A DNA stretch of 64,000 bases, from assembly GCA_900491605.1 (NCBI GenBank), contig UESW01003829.1, positions 1,167,157 through 1,231,156 of the forward strand, given 5' to 3'. The translations under genes and the position numbers were made by a program. Positions 1 to 10,547 of the stretch are shown in pieces. The notes under the pieces were generated by a model that made no database searches, had not been told where the DNA came from, and was given only the letters and a program-made list of their open reading frames with translations. This DNA comes from Calamus simplicifolius (taxonomy: Eukaryota > Streptophyta > Magnoliopsida > Arecales > Arecaceae). Position 1 is the stretch's first letter; each line of letters opens with the position of its first letter.

Positions 1-1043
1 CGCACCACCAGCCGCCTGCCCTTCTTTTAATCATGTCAATTGCTGCGTACGTTCACACCCGTTCAAAAAAGACGGCATTGTTTAAAATGGGATTGTGTCG
101 GAAGGAACAGGATAAAGATCCAGCGACCACACAAAATCTACCTTGTGGACAAAAAGTTCCAGCTTTGTACAATATTTTGTCTCGTCAGGACCCGAACTTC
201 ACCACCAGCTCCAGTTCACAGTCATTTCTGGGCCTCATATCTTAATCAAAATGAATATCTGACACTGAAAGGCTAACCAGTCCACGAAACCTTGAATTAT
301 TCACATAGGGAGGGTGATTGAAAAGAAATTAATGCCTACAGCCATGCTCTTCTCGTGTTGAAGCAATACAAAGCAACAAAAATCCACGCCATTGTAAGAC
401 CAGGCTTTAGTTTTGCAACTAAATCATTTAACACTATAAATTCATGCAAGGAAATAGCGATAGATCAGAGGTAAATCTACTTCGTCTGCGTCCCTGTTGC
501 CGTTTTGTGTTGGCAAGTTGCTCAAGCGCAAAAATCTCAGCATGGTGAAACCATGTCAGCTCCAAAGGCAGGATGTCGGAGAGATGCCCAATACCATGGG
601 CTGAATCCACTGGTTCCCTACTGACCAAACATAAATAATCTTTCATGGTCATCCCTAGATTTTATATTTTTTACGCATTCTTGTAAAAGGTACACCATAC
701 GCTCTCATTCTCCTGATTTTTAAAATGACAGACCACCTCTCACCAGGTCCAGCATAAAAGATGTGAGACCTCAAAATACAAACAGTTCACAACTAAGATA
801 CAGTATGAAATATTGAGAAGGTAAAAATATTAACTTGCTGGCAATATCACACTTCTTGGCTTCAACATTCATGTCCTCCGACATTGGTGCACAATTTTGC
901 CTATGATACAAGGATATTTGTGATGAGGATGATCGCAGAGAATATTATATGATTGCAAAGAATAATGCGACGGATGGTATGGTACGTTCCAAGTTCAGTG
1001 TATTCCATGTTTGCCGACTCATCATCTATGTTGTGAAATTAAT

Positions 1044-1046
<3 letters not shown>

Positions 1047-1103
<57 letters not shown>
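1047..1103. repeat. (AT)n microsatellite
   Basis: An almost pure AT dinucleotide run of about 57 bp lies in the ACO upstream block. The equivalent place in copy 2 (near 41370) has only a short 'tatatatata', so the run expanded in copy 1 or shrank in copy 2. Confidence 0.95.
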
Positions 1104-1107
<4 letters not shown>

Positions 1108-1622
1108 CATCATCTTTTCCTTACGCCGGTTGACTTAAATCTCGATGACACGAAACCGTAGCCGAGCAAAGTTATATCTGGCTTATTAAACGTAGAGAGA
1201 CTGTCTATAATCCACACCAAAAATTTCCTTGGCAAAATAATACATAAAAGTTCCTGCCACTTAAACTGAAGCCAATTTGATTTGCAACATTGCATGATCA
1301 AAACTGTCTGCCAAGATTTACAACATCACGTGTCGTGTTAAGATCCTGTTGATCCTATTCTTTGGTTGTCACTTTTAGGCAGTGTTTGGTATAGGGGATA
1401 AGGGATGATATCATCTGAATATCCCTTCTTATTCCAAAATGCTATAGCTAGAGGGGATAGGTCGAAAAGTTTAACCAGAGGAGATAATCCATGTTTAAAC
1501 CATGGGTATCCCCTGAACTTATTCCATAGGAAATACAGGAACAACTAAAGTTATTCCTTGATGGCAGACTTGTAATTTTAAAAAGGTGCTTATTCCCTCG
1601 GTTATACCCTGGATAATGATAT

Positions 1623-3241
1623 TGATATGACTGATCCCAACGTCGTCAGAAAAGGTAACGGCAGTCATCGTCATCCCTTCACCCCCGGCACCCCCTGGGG
1701 TCGGGGGTAGGTCATCATTCTTTAACCCCGGGGCCCCCACCGGTCCCGGGATGCATCGTCATCCCTTCACCCCCGGCACCCCCTCGGGGTCGGGGGTAGG
1801 GTCATCATTCTTTAACCCCGGGGCCCCCACCGGTCCCGGGGTGCATCGTCATCCCTTCACCCCGGCACCCCCTCGGGGTCGGGGGTAGGGTCATCATTCT
1901 TTAACCCCGGGGCCCCCACCGGTCCCGGGGTGCATCGTCATCCCTTCACCCCCGGCACCCCTCGGGGTCGGGGGTAGGGTCATCATTCTTTAACCCCGGG
2001 GCCCCCACCGGTCCCGGGGTGCATCGTCATCCCTTCACCCCCGGCACCCCCTCGGGGTCGGGGGTAGGGTCATCATTCTTTAACCCCGGGGCCCCCACCG
2101 GTCCCGGGGTGCATCGTCATCCCTCACCCCCGGCACCCCCTCGGGGTCGGGGGTAGGGTCATCATTCTTTAACCCCGGGGCCCCCACCGGTCCCGGGGTG
2201 CATCGTCATCCCTTCACCCCGGCACCCCCTCGGGGTCGGGGTAGGGTCATCATTCTTTAACCCGGGGCCCCCACCGGTCCCGGGGTGCATCGTCATCCCT
2301 TCACCCCCGGCACCCCCTCGGGTCGGGGGTAGGGTCATCATTCTTTAACCCCGGGGCCCCCACCGGTCCCGGGGTGCATCGTCATCCCTCACCCCCGGCA
2401 CCCCCTCGGGGTCGGGGGTAGGGTCATCATTCTTTAACCCCGGGGCCCCCACCGGTCCCGGGGTGCATCGTCATTCCCTCACCCCCGGCACCCCCTCGGG
2501 GTCGGGGTAGGGTCATCATTCCTTAACCCCGGGGCCCCCACCGGTCCCGGGGTGTGTCATCATTCCCCATCTCCGATATCCCTTCGGGGTGGGGTCATCT
2601 GCAATCAACATGCGATCTGGCTGCCAAGAAACGCGGCAACCTTCAGGTTGCACGGTGCACGCACATAATTTCCAGTACATGACCATACCTTGCCGCAGAA
2701 TACCGTTCGGTACTTCCGTGATTGTGCCCTGTTACGGAGGGCCATGCCTCATAACGAGGTTTGGCGCGTTGCATGCCCCTGTACATGACCATATCTTGCT
2801 ACGGCGTACGGCATGCTACTACTTGCAGCTATACTCTGTCCCATCAGCCGGCGGCGCGCACTGCCTACCTTCGCGACCGCTGGACACGTGTGATATCACA
2901 TCAACATGAGTACAGGGGATGTCTCCGGCAAATGTAGCTGCGGTACGAAAGCAATCTCCCCTAGACGAAAGGTGAGGTATTAGGACAACTATAAGAGCAG
3001 GGAATGCGCGGTAAGTGGGATCCGAACTCTGGGTTTTTCTGAGCTTTCTTCCTCCCTGCAAAAACCCTAACTGCCTCAGTTTCTCTTCGCTGGGGTGGTT
3101 CCTTGTCTGAACCCAAGCCACTAACTTGATCGTCGGAGGGTCCCCACCGGTGCCACCGGTCCCCGGGGACTTTTCTTGCAGGATCCCGGAGCGAGACGTC
3201 CGTTTTTCCCGACGTTCGAAGGAGGTGACTTGGCGTCATCA
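1623..3241 (+). mobile_element. Solo LTR of a Tat-like Gypsy element
   Basis: The sequence begins 'tgatatgactgatccc' and ends 'gacttggcgtcatca', the same termini as the LTRs of element B. It is flanked by a 5-bp duplication, gatat (1618-1622 and 3242-3246). A TATA-like 'ctataagag' lies near 2989, and the conserved core 'gtcggagggtcc...cttttcttgcagg' covers about 3132-3182. No internal retrotransposon sequence follows, so this is a solo LTR left by LTR-LTR recombination. It lies inside the MITE. Confidence 0.9.
1660..2555. repeat. About 90-bp GC-rich tandem array in the solo LTR
   Basis: About ten head-to-tail units of roughly 90 bp. The marker 'gcatcgtcat' recurs at 1753, 1843, 1932, 2021, 2111, 2200, 2287, 2376 and 2465. 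Units are nearly identical and differ mostly by one base in C or G runs. The array occupies the U3 part of the LTR. Confidence 0.95.
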
Positions 3242-3442
3242 GATATCATGTACATTTATCTAGAGATAGCTTTTGAACTATCAAACACTGTCTTAGGGAT
3301 CACCCACTTCTCCACGTGGTCCCATTCTCCTCTTAGTCCTCATGACAGATCACCTGATATGTGAACTATGGCACTGTGATGGTTGCATTAACTTTAAATT
3401 TTTACACGCTGAAACATTCCTGTTCGTTTTCATTCGTACAAG

Positions 3443-3571
3443 GAAAAGTTTTTGCGCATCACGTGTGCGTCAACCACGTTTTTATCATTTTCTCATCCTA
3501 CACGCGGTCACGGGATCAATCATCATTTCACAGTGCATGGATTTCTGCACCGCGTGGTGCAGAAAGAGTTT
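3443..3571. mobile_element. Short foldback element near the ACO promoter (copy 1)
   Basis: The ends are imperfect inverted repeats ('aaagtttttgcgcatcacg' against 'cgtggtgcagaaagagttt'). A perfect 10-bp hairpin lies at 3542-3551/3556-3565. A related element occupies the same place in copy 2 (49990-50183), and a diverged one is near 21150-21262. No target duplication is clear. It looks like a small non-autonomous DNA element present before the duplication. Confidence 0.5.
3460..3465. promoter_or_regulatory. CACGTG (G-box) upstream of ACO
   Basis: A perfect CACGTG palindrome about 300 bp upstream of the ACO start, inside the foldback element. G-boxes bind plant bZIP and bHLH factors; use here is inferred only. 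The aligned position in copy 2 no longer reads CACGTG. Confidence 0.35.
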
Positions 3572-3603
3572 CGTTCATGGATACTTAGCTTAGATTTTTC
3601 CTT

Positions 3604-3631
3604 CGTATATACTTGCTTCAAACAACACGTG
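3604..3631 (+). promoter_or_regulatory. Probable ACO core promoter: TATA-like site and G-box
   Basis: A TATA-like 'cgtatatact' lies at about 3604-3613, followed by a CACGTG G-box at 3626-3631. This is about 135-160 bp before the ACO start codon. In copy 2 the TATA-like motif remains ('ttatatact' near 50191) but the G-box reads cacgtt. The transcription start cannot be seen directly. Confidence 0.4.
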
Positions 3632-3763
3632 GAAATCTAATTTTTTGCACTTAAAAGGACACCCGTTGCCTCCGGTTTCAGTCACGCATTGCTAACTGAG
3701 AGACTTTCAGAGCTTGTCCTAGAGCTAATCTCTCTGCAGAGCTACATTTGCTAGCTATAATAT

Positions 3764-5307
3764 ATGTCGATTCCAGTCATCGACTTCTCAAAGTTGGATG
3801 GCAAAGAAAGGGCCCAAACTATGACCCAGATCGCCAATGGATGCGAAGAGTGGGGATTCTTTCAGGTTAGCTTACAGCGCTTGGCACAGTACACATGGCT
3901 ATAGATAATTCATTAACGTTTCCTTTTTGTTACTCTTGCGTTGTCTCATCATCTAAGCACCAATTCAATCCATTTGACCACCTTCTTGTTAATTTCTTTT
4001 AGCTGGTGAACCATGGAATTCCAGTGGAGCTCCTCGAACGCGTCAAGAAGGTGAGCTCAGAATGCTACAGGCTGAGAGAACAAGGTTTCAAGAAATCCAA
4101 CCCTGTCCAACTGTTGAACAAATTGGTGAACGAAGAAAGTGAGAACGGTGCTACTAAGCGGTTGGATGATGTGGATTGGGAAGACGTATTTTTTCTCCTG
4201 GATGATAATGAATGGCCATCCAACCCCCTGAATTCAAGTAAGCCCTTTCATATCTAAACGAGTAATCCCTGAATTCATAGGGATTAGCATAGAGAAAATT
4301 GAAAAGAAGGTAATGGAGGTAGATGGTACATAATCTACGTATGATGAGTATGATAATTCTTAGGGGCCATATATTATAATACATCAGGAATCAAGATCAT
4401 CTTCTTCTCATTAATATGAGCTATTGGGGGAAAAAAAGAGAAACTTGCTGTATGGTTTTAGTCATCATGCAGTAAATATGAAAGCCTGCTTCTTATTTTT
4501 CACTTTAGATTCTGCTCATTATTGCAGGTATAAATATAGTGGCGCTAAAATTTCGCACCAGGGAAATTAAAAAAAATCAAGTCATGGCCCTCAACTATGT
4601 AGATTTGCTAAATTTTAAAATAGACTTTCAAATGCACCGTGCCTATGCGTTGCTCAAGAAATCGTAGTCCTTCTCTATAACAACTCCTACAACATGTTGA
4701 TTTCTTTTTCCTCCTAACTTGCAGGGAAACCATGAAGGAGTACAGGAGAGAGCTCAAAAAACTAGCTGAAAAGGTGATGGATGTAATGGATGAGAACCTG
4801 GGCTTGGAGAAGGGCACCATAAAGAATGCATTCTCTGGCAATGGCGAGCATGAGCCCTTCTTTGGGACCAAGGTGAGCCACTATCCACCATGCCCACGCT
4901 TGGACCTTATCAATGGCCTTCGTGCCCACACCGATGCTGGTGGTGTCATTCTCCTCTTTCAAGACGATCAAGTTGGCGGCCTCCAGATCCTTAAAGATGG
5001 CCAGTGGATTGACGTTCAGCCTATCTCCAATTCCATTGTGATCAACATTGGAGATCAGATAGAGGTGCTCAGCAATGGGCAATACAAGAGCGTGTGGCAC
5101 CGCGTGCTGGCCACCAGCAATGGTAACCGTAGCTCCATTGCGTCCTTCTACAACCCCTCCTTCAAGGCCACCATAGCTCCAGCAACCGCTGGAAAAGAGG
5201 CTAAAGCTTTGTACCCGAAGTTTGTCTTTGGGGACTACATGGATGTGTATGTCAAGCAGAAGTTTGAGCCCAAAGAGCCAAGGTTTGATGCAGTGGCAGC
5301 CATGTGA
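3764..5307 (+). CDS. ACO: 1-aminocyclopropane-1-carboxylate oxidase (ACO), three exons
   Basis: ACO is a cytosolic Fe(II)/ascorbate-dependent dioxygenase-family enzyme that converts ACC to ethylene. Exons are 3764-3865, 4003-4237 and 4725-5307, with GT-AG introns. The start opens with the family N-terminus MSIPVIDFSKL. Exon 1 ends WGFFQ and exon 2 opens LVNHG. Exon 3 holds the iron ligands in LRAHTDAG (about H181, D183) and WHRVLA (about H238), and the RxS co-substrate motif in NRSSIASFYNP (about R248, S250). Length is about 306 residues, normal for the family. The segment VDWEDVFFLLDDNEWPSNP resembles the ACO5-like subgroup (from memory). Oddity: exon 2 leaves one spare base and exon 3 supplies one more, so the spliced frame is one base short at the junction. 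The family reads FKETMKEY there. A single-base loss in the 'gaattcaag' stretch, real or an assembly error, would explain it. Confidence 0.9.
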
Positions 5308-5560
5308 AGGAGGAGACGAAGACATAAGTGAATACGAACGTGACGTTACTGGATTTCTGACAACCAATGATGTACGAATAGTTTGTTCAACTTATGTAAG
5401 TGTGGATGTTGAGTCTCATGTGGTCCGAGTGTGTGTTGGGTACAAGAGATGCTTTCTTTAGCAGGGTAATAACATTTATAGTATAATGAGTGTGTTGTTG
5501 AGTTAGTGCTTGCTTTGTCTATTGAGAATAAAACGGTAAGTTTGTGGTGTCATGCGAGCT
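5308..5560 (+). terminator. ACO 3' UTR with poly(A) signal
   Basis: Downstream of the TGA stop (5305-5307) is AT-rich, T-rich sequence with AATAAAA at 5527-5533, a typical plant near-upstream poly(A) element. A weakly similar stretch occurs at 18185-18275. The cleavage site is not determinable from sequence alone. Confidence 0.55.
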
Positions 5561-6439
5561 CATCCTATTTTCTGCTAGAATGTATTTGTTTCGTACTCTT
5601 TAGTGGTTCTTCATCTCTCAAATTGAGTAGTTAAATTTTGAATGGATTGGGTTGGAATATCTCGAATGCATTATCTAAACAAAATACTCAATGCCAAGAG
5701 GTTGTTAATCATGAATGGCCATTTTAGTTGTAACACCCTGCATTCATCACTATTTCTTCATATTGATTTAAGTTGTCATATTGATTATAATTCTAAGATG
5801 TCATGTAATAATTTTCTGATGCCACGTTATAATTCTTTGTTGTTTTATAGACTATATCTGCCCTCTGATTACTTGAATCTTCCCTAGCCTCAGTTTCTTC
5901 ATGACAGTACCAGTTGTAGTAACCGAGTAAAAAACCCTTTTACAAAGATAAATTTTAATTATTTTAACATCCCTATAAGCTTTGTTCTGACACTTTCTCA
6001 GATTACACGGATATTTAATTTTGGATCATCCATCCACTCTGGTTGACTACATACAATTGCAATAAATTCTTCTACTCCATTAATAAATTCAGGATTAAGA
6101 AAATTATCCTTAACCCTCTAATACATCCACAAGCAATCAATATTTATTTTTAAATAATTATATACAACCTAAAAAAGTTTATTTCGAAACAAACATTGGA
6201 TCAACAATATTGATATTAATATTCAAATACAAATACATCTAATTTCGATGCCACTATTCCTAATAATCGAAGGTTACTAATTATTTTTTTCAAGATTATA
6301 CAACATATTAATCAGAAATAATTAACTTATGTAATCAATAATCAATATATAGCATTGCATATAACTAACACTGAAATAACATAATTTAATATTATAAAAT
6401 TTATATCAAATGTAAAATATAAAATTATTTTTAATTCAC
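5561..6439. other. AT-rich intergenic sequence
   Basis: Low-complexity AT-rich sequence with no coding pattern, terminal repeats or RNA gene that I can see. Confidence 0.6.
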
Positions 6440-7498
6440 ATAATATTTCTTACTAGCAATATCGATTGGAAGGCGATGAAAAGATCGACCGAGATGGGGG
6501 GCCGAGATGAAACCGGCCAAGAAGGCAGCCAAAGGGGGGAGCCGAGGGTCGAGGGGTCTAGGGGACTAGGGGGGACCAAGGGGGAGCCAGCGGCTAGGGA
6601 ACCAAAGGGGCCAAGGGGGAGCCGACAGCTAGGGGCCAAGGGGAGCAGGGGGGCCAGCAGCTAGAGGACCAAGGGGGGCCGAGGGCCAAGGGGGGAGCCA
6701 AGGGGCCAAGGGGGGAGGAAGGGGGGTCGAGGACCTGAGAGGGGAGCCGGGGCCAAGGGGGGGCCGATGGGAGGCCGAAGGGGGGGAGGGGAGCCAAGGA
6801 GGGCCAGGGCCAAAGAGGGAGCCAAGGAGGGGAGCCTCGGGCCGACTGGGGGCCGAGGGGAGGAGCAGCAGGCAGGGGCAGCGGGCGGGGTGGGGGGATA
6901 AAGAGGGCCGCGCGCAGTGGTGGTGGGGTAAAGAGGGCTGCGCGCCCTCAAGTGTGCGGCCCAAGGGAGTCCAGCGTGTGCACGTCGCTAACGCTCGCAT
7001 GCTAGCAAGCGCGTGGCCACACGGGTGGGAGTGCGGCTGGGCACGCAGGGGAGGCCGGCGCCCGATGCGCGCGGGCGCATCACTGTTACCCGAGTTCGTG
7101 CTCGAAGTGCCCAAGCGCATTGCTGGTGCATGGGCTGCACCCGACACACGTGGGCAAGTCGCTGACACATAGGGCCACGTCCGACACGCAAGTTGCTGAC
7201 ACACAGGGCCACGTCCAACACATCCGCGCACATCGCTAGCATACCCCTTTAGCGACGCGCATAGCACATCGCTAATTTGGCGCGCTCGCATCGCTGGGAC
7301 GCGCGTGCCAGCGATGCACACGCGTGCGTCACTAATTAGTGACTACTTAGAGATGACATTTGCATCACTAATTACGTTTGTCACTAATTCATCATTAAGT
7401 TATCACTAAATTTTTTGCATCGCTGTTGCATCACTATTTATCGATGATAATTTTTGGCATCGCTAATGGGCATCACTAAAACTAAATATTCTTGTAGT
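6440..7498. mobile_element. GC-rich segment with a CACTA-like terminus
   Basis: Composition changes abruptly at about 6440 from AT-rich to G-rich, with repeated 'gggggagccaagggg'-like strings to about 6900, then a mixed region. From about 7200, short motifs CATCGCT and CATCACTAAT recur in both orientations, like CACTA subterminal repeats. The segment ends 'ttcttgtagtg' near 7498, the reverse complement of the CACTACAAGAA terminus. I could not find the matching left terminus, so this may be a truncated or non-autonomous CACTA element. Confidence 0.5.
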
Positions 7499-9129
7499 GT
7501 CTAATATATGAGTATCCCACTCCTCTTGATATTCCGTAGCTAGGGAGATAACGCCTTTGGCTGGGGGAGGCTGGTGAAGAGCTAAAGTTGGACCTTAGCT
7601 AAAAGAAGTAGAAAGCTTTGTGAGTAACAAAACTGTTGGTTATGTTTTTCCCAAGATTCTTGAGTTTCTCTCTCCATATCTCCTGCAAAGAGCCCAACAA
7701 ATTGTCTTAGGCTTTTCTATGGGAGTCCCCAATGTATCTTTTCCTACATGGTTGCCGTAGTCATTCTAGGTTACTTAGCCACCTCTTGATATTTAGATAA
7801 GATTTGATGGGTATCAAAATATCCCTTAAGAATGGGAACCTCAAGAAAATGTGATTAGTAATCTCTTGGAGCAAACCATATAAGCAAACAATCATTTCTC
7901 ATAATCCATCATTTCTTTACCAACTTATCTCCCATATGAAGTCGATTCCTTAGCAATAGCCATCAAAAGGCTTTGATCTTTAAAGGAACAAACCGCTTTC
8001 TAGACAGTGAGATAAGAAAAATATCATTACCAATGAATATCCATACTAGGGTATCAGCTAAATTTTATGGCATTAAAGGAGCTATCAAACATTTAAGGGA
8101 GACAAAATGATTTGCAACGTCCCTAATTGATAGAGGCCTCTAGATTTTGATGCACCAACATTAAAATCATCAATTCCATTGCGCCACCAATTAAGCAATT
8201 GCGCCAAAAAAACATCTAATAAACACTATTAAATAAGGAGGCCAAAGGTATTGACCTTACCGAATTGCATCTTCCTAGAATCTGATATTCTACTCATTCC
8301 CAAGCTTCAATGAAGAATAGTTTTTAAAAGCATCCTAATTCTTCCTATTGCCCTTCCATATAGGGGAGAGTTTGATCATAAAACGTCGAACTCACATACC
8401 CATCCTTCTCTTGGTGTAATATAGAGCACCGATTTGCTTTCTTCAAAATGAATTTAGACCACTCAATGATTTCCACGTCCACTTTGCAAGGAGAGAAGAG
8501 TAGATGGTGGAATTGTTTTTTATTCTCAGGCCATCTTTCTTTTAATCCCAATAAATACTATCCCAATTACAAGATAGCTAAACCCATTGATTTTCTTCAT
8601 ACCTTTCCATAAAAAAACCACTTTTCAGTTGGTCAATTCTATGAACCAACCATTTAAGCAATCAAAAATATACATAAAATAAGACAAAATAGCATTAATA
8701 AGGGTAATTCTTCCACCAAAGTATAATAATTTACCTTTCTAGAAAGTCAGTCGAGATTTCATTCCATCTAAAGACAAGAGCCTATAACACTTCAGAAGGT
8801 TTTTATCTCGTAGATGAAGTCCAGATAAGTGAAAGAAAGGTCCCAATCTACAATTCAAAAGATACATAAAGCCTTTACCTTCCCCCTCTAGATAGTTCAA
8901 GCAGAGTAGAAAGCTTTTATGGAAGTTGACCTTCAACCGGGCTGCATTTTCAAAGGCAAGTTGTAATCAAAGATTCATTTTCCAACGCATAGATGAGGAG
9001 AGTATCATCTCTAAATTAGAGGCTTCTAAATTAAAAATAGCAGGTTCTGATCTAATATCTTTAATCAATCCAATATATGTAGCTTGTAGATCAATTACAA
9101 GGATAAAGAAAGCTGAAAAGAGTAGATTG
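7499..9129 (-). mobile_element. L1-type LINE fragment, downstream part
   Basis: Read on the minus strand this holds a decayed LINE reverse transcriptase C-terminal half. Visible are FILVIDLQA (near 9105), NFHKSFLLCLNYLEG (near 8920), LHLRDKNLLKC (near 8800) and GGRITLINAIL (near 8705), which match the usual order after the catalytic region of plant L1 elements. Frameshifts and stops are many. The upstream part continues at 17890-18136 beyond Gypsy B. The 3' end and poly(A) tail are not evident. Confidence 0.75.
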
Positions 9130-10461
9130 TGATATGGCTGATCCAACGCCGTTATAATAAACGGCAACGATAACGGCGACCGACGAATGCTCTCTCGATA
9201 CCCCCGAGACCCCCCTTGGTCTCGGGCTTCATGAACAGTGTTTGGCCTCGAGTTCCGCTCTCGACCTCAAGCCACAGCTCCCTGGGCCTTATGAACAGTA
9301 TCTCAACCCCCGAGACCCCCCTCGGTCTCGGATTTCATGAACAGTGCTTGGCCTCGAGTTCCGCTCTCAGCCTCAAGCCACAGCTCCCAGGCCTTATGAA
9401 CAGCATCTCGACCCCCGACACACCCCTCAGTCTCGGGCTTCATGAACAGTGCTTGGCCTCGAGTTTCGCTTTCGGCCTCAAGCCACAGCTCCCGGGCCTT
9501 ATGAACAGTATCTCAACCCCCGAGACCCCCCTCGGTCTCGAGCTTCATGAACAGTGATTGGCCTCGAGTTATGCTCTCGGCCTTAAGCCACAGCTCCCGG
9601 GCCTTATGAACAGTATCTCGACCCCCGAGACCCCCTCGGTCTCAGGCTTCATGAACAGTGCTTGGCCTCGAGTTCCGCTCTCGGCCTCAAGCCACAGCTC
9701 CGGGCCTTATGAACAGTATCTCAACCCCCGAGACCCCCCTCGGTCTCAAGCTTCATGAACAGTGCTTGGCCTCGAGTTATGCTCTCGGCCTCAAGCCACA
9801 GCTCCCGGGCCTTATGAACAGTATCTCAACCCCCGGTGCATAATCCGGCCCATTCTGGGCTACCTGGCATGCCCACGCAATCCGCCGCACATCTGTGGCG
9901 TGGTGTGACCATACCTCATAACGGCGTATGGTCCATTGTATGTCTGTCACTGTGCACGATCATACCCCGTTGCAATGTACTGTCCACCACCTGCCCGCTA
10001 CTATGCGCGGTCATATCCAGCGGTGGCGCGAACCAGGCATAACCCCAGATGCAAGATACCTGTGAGGCCGTGCTGACCAGCAGTGCAGGATGCTTTCAGT
10101 GTGTACGGTGACAGTACGATCTGTCATTGTCAGCCTCATATTTTGTCCGTTATTGAACGGGCTCCTGGAAATCAGCAATCTTCGAGAATAGAATGGGGAT
10201 CTTCGAACAGGTATAAAAGCATACACCCACGCTGTAAGTAAGGATCCATGAACTTCGTTTTCTCTAGCTTCTTTCTACTAGTTAAGCCCTAGCTGTTTAG
10301 CTCCCTTCGGCTAAACAGTTCTCATTTGTTCCCAAGTGACTGACTTGAGCATCGAAGGGTCCCTACCGGAGTATCCGGTCCCCAGGGACTTTTCTTGCAG
10401 GAGTCCGGTGAGGAGGACATTCGTTTCCCCGGCGCTTAAAGAAAGTGACTTGGCGTCATCA
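9130..10461 (+). repeat. 5' LTR of Gypsy B
   Basis: Starts 'tgatatggctgatcc' and ends 'cttggcgtcatca'. It holds a 105-bp tandem array (about 9200-9835), a TATA box 'gtataaaagcat' near 10206 and the core 'gggtccctaccgg...cttttcttgcaggagtccgg' near 10358-10407. It is about 1332 bp, close to the 3' LTR. Confidence 0.92.
9200..9835. repeat. About 105-bp tandem array in the 5' LTR of B
   Basis: Six units, marked by 'ttcatgaacagtg' at about 9228, 9334, 9439, 9544, 9649 and 9753. The repeat is rich in 'ccccgagaccccc' and 'ggcctcgagtt' and bears no resemblance to the arrays in the solo LTR, A or C. The same array fills 16630-17265 in the 3' LTR. Confidence 0.93.
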
Positions 10462-10490
10462 GATTGGCGCGCTAGGAAGGGGGGTGCAAA
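10462..10490 (+). other. Primer binding site region of Gypsy B
   Basis: Directly after the LTR is 'gattggcgcgctaggaagg'. A TTGGCGC start at this place also occurs in A (22806) and in C (minus strand, 55139). This is where a tRNA primer would bind; I do not assign the tRNA. Confidence 0.65.
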
Positions 10491-10547
10491 AAGAGGAAGA
10501 CATCGAACCAGCAATCTGCAACTTCTCTCTTTCCAAGCTCTTGAGTC

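Larger units (their letters stand above)
1378..3292. mobile_element. Tourist/Harbinger-like MITE, split by a solo LTR
   Basis: The two ends are imperfect inverted repeats ('ggcagtgtttggta' at 1378 and 'tatcaaacactgtc' ending at 3292) flanked by a TTA duplication at 1375-1377 and 3293-3295. That is the usual PIF/Harbinger MITE signature. Without the solo LTR the element is about 290 bp and has no coding capacity. Copy 2 of the ACO duplication lacks it at the equivalent place (about 49750), so it probably inserted after the duplication. Confidence 0.75.
1..3935 (+). repeat. Tandem duplication, copy 1 (ACO upstream region to intron 1)
   Basis: This block carries the upstream region, exon 1 and start of intron 1 of the ACO gene. 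It aligns by eye, in order, with four separated pieces further on: 21056-21780, 41116-41529, 49641-50318 and 57011-57180. Landmarks shared by both copies include the stretch 'ccacgccattgtaag' near 385 and 21515, 'gcttattaaacgtagagaga' near 1181 and 41440, and the whole of exon 1. Copy 1 is interrupted by a MITE and a solo LTR (1378-3292) that copy 2 lacks. The duplication probably starts before the window. Confidence 0.85.

Noticed and set aside
1660..2555. Regularly spaced repeats that could suggest a CRISPR array
   Set aside because: The whole unit repeats with no unique spacers, the context is a plant LTR, and there are no cas genes.
4762..5367. 201-residue open frame on the minus strand opposite ACO exon 3
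   Set aside because: It is a shadow of the real exon. The plus strand has the conserved catalytic motifs.
6629..7321. Long minus-strand open frame (230 residues), Pro/Leu-rich, in the GC-rich segment
   Set aside because: It lies in low-complexity G-rich DNA where stops are rare. Several overlapping frames are equally open and no domain is seen.
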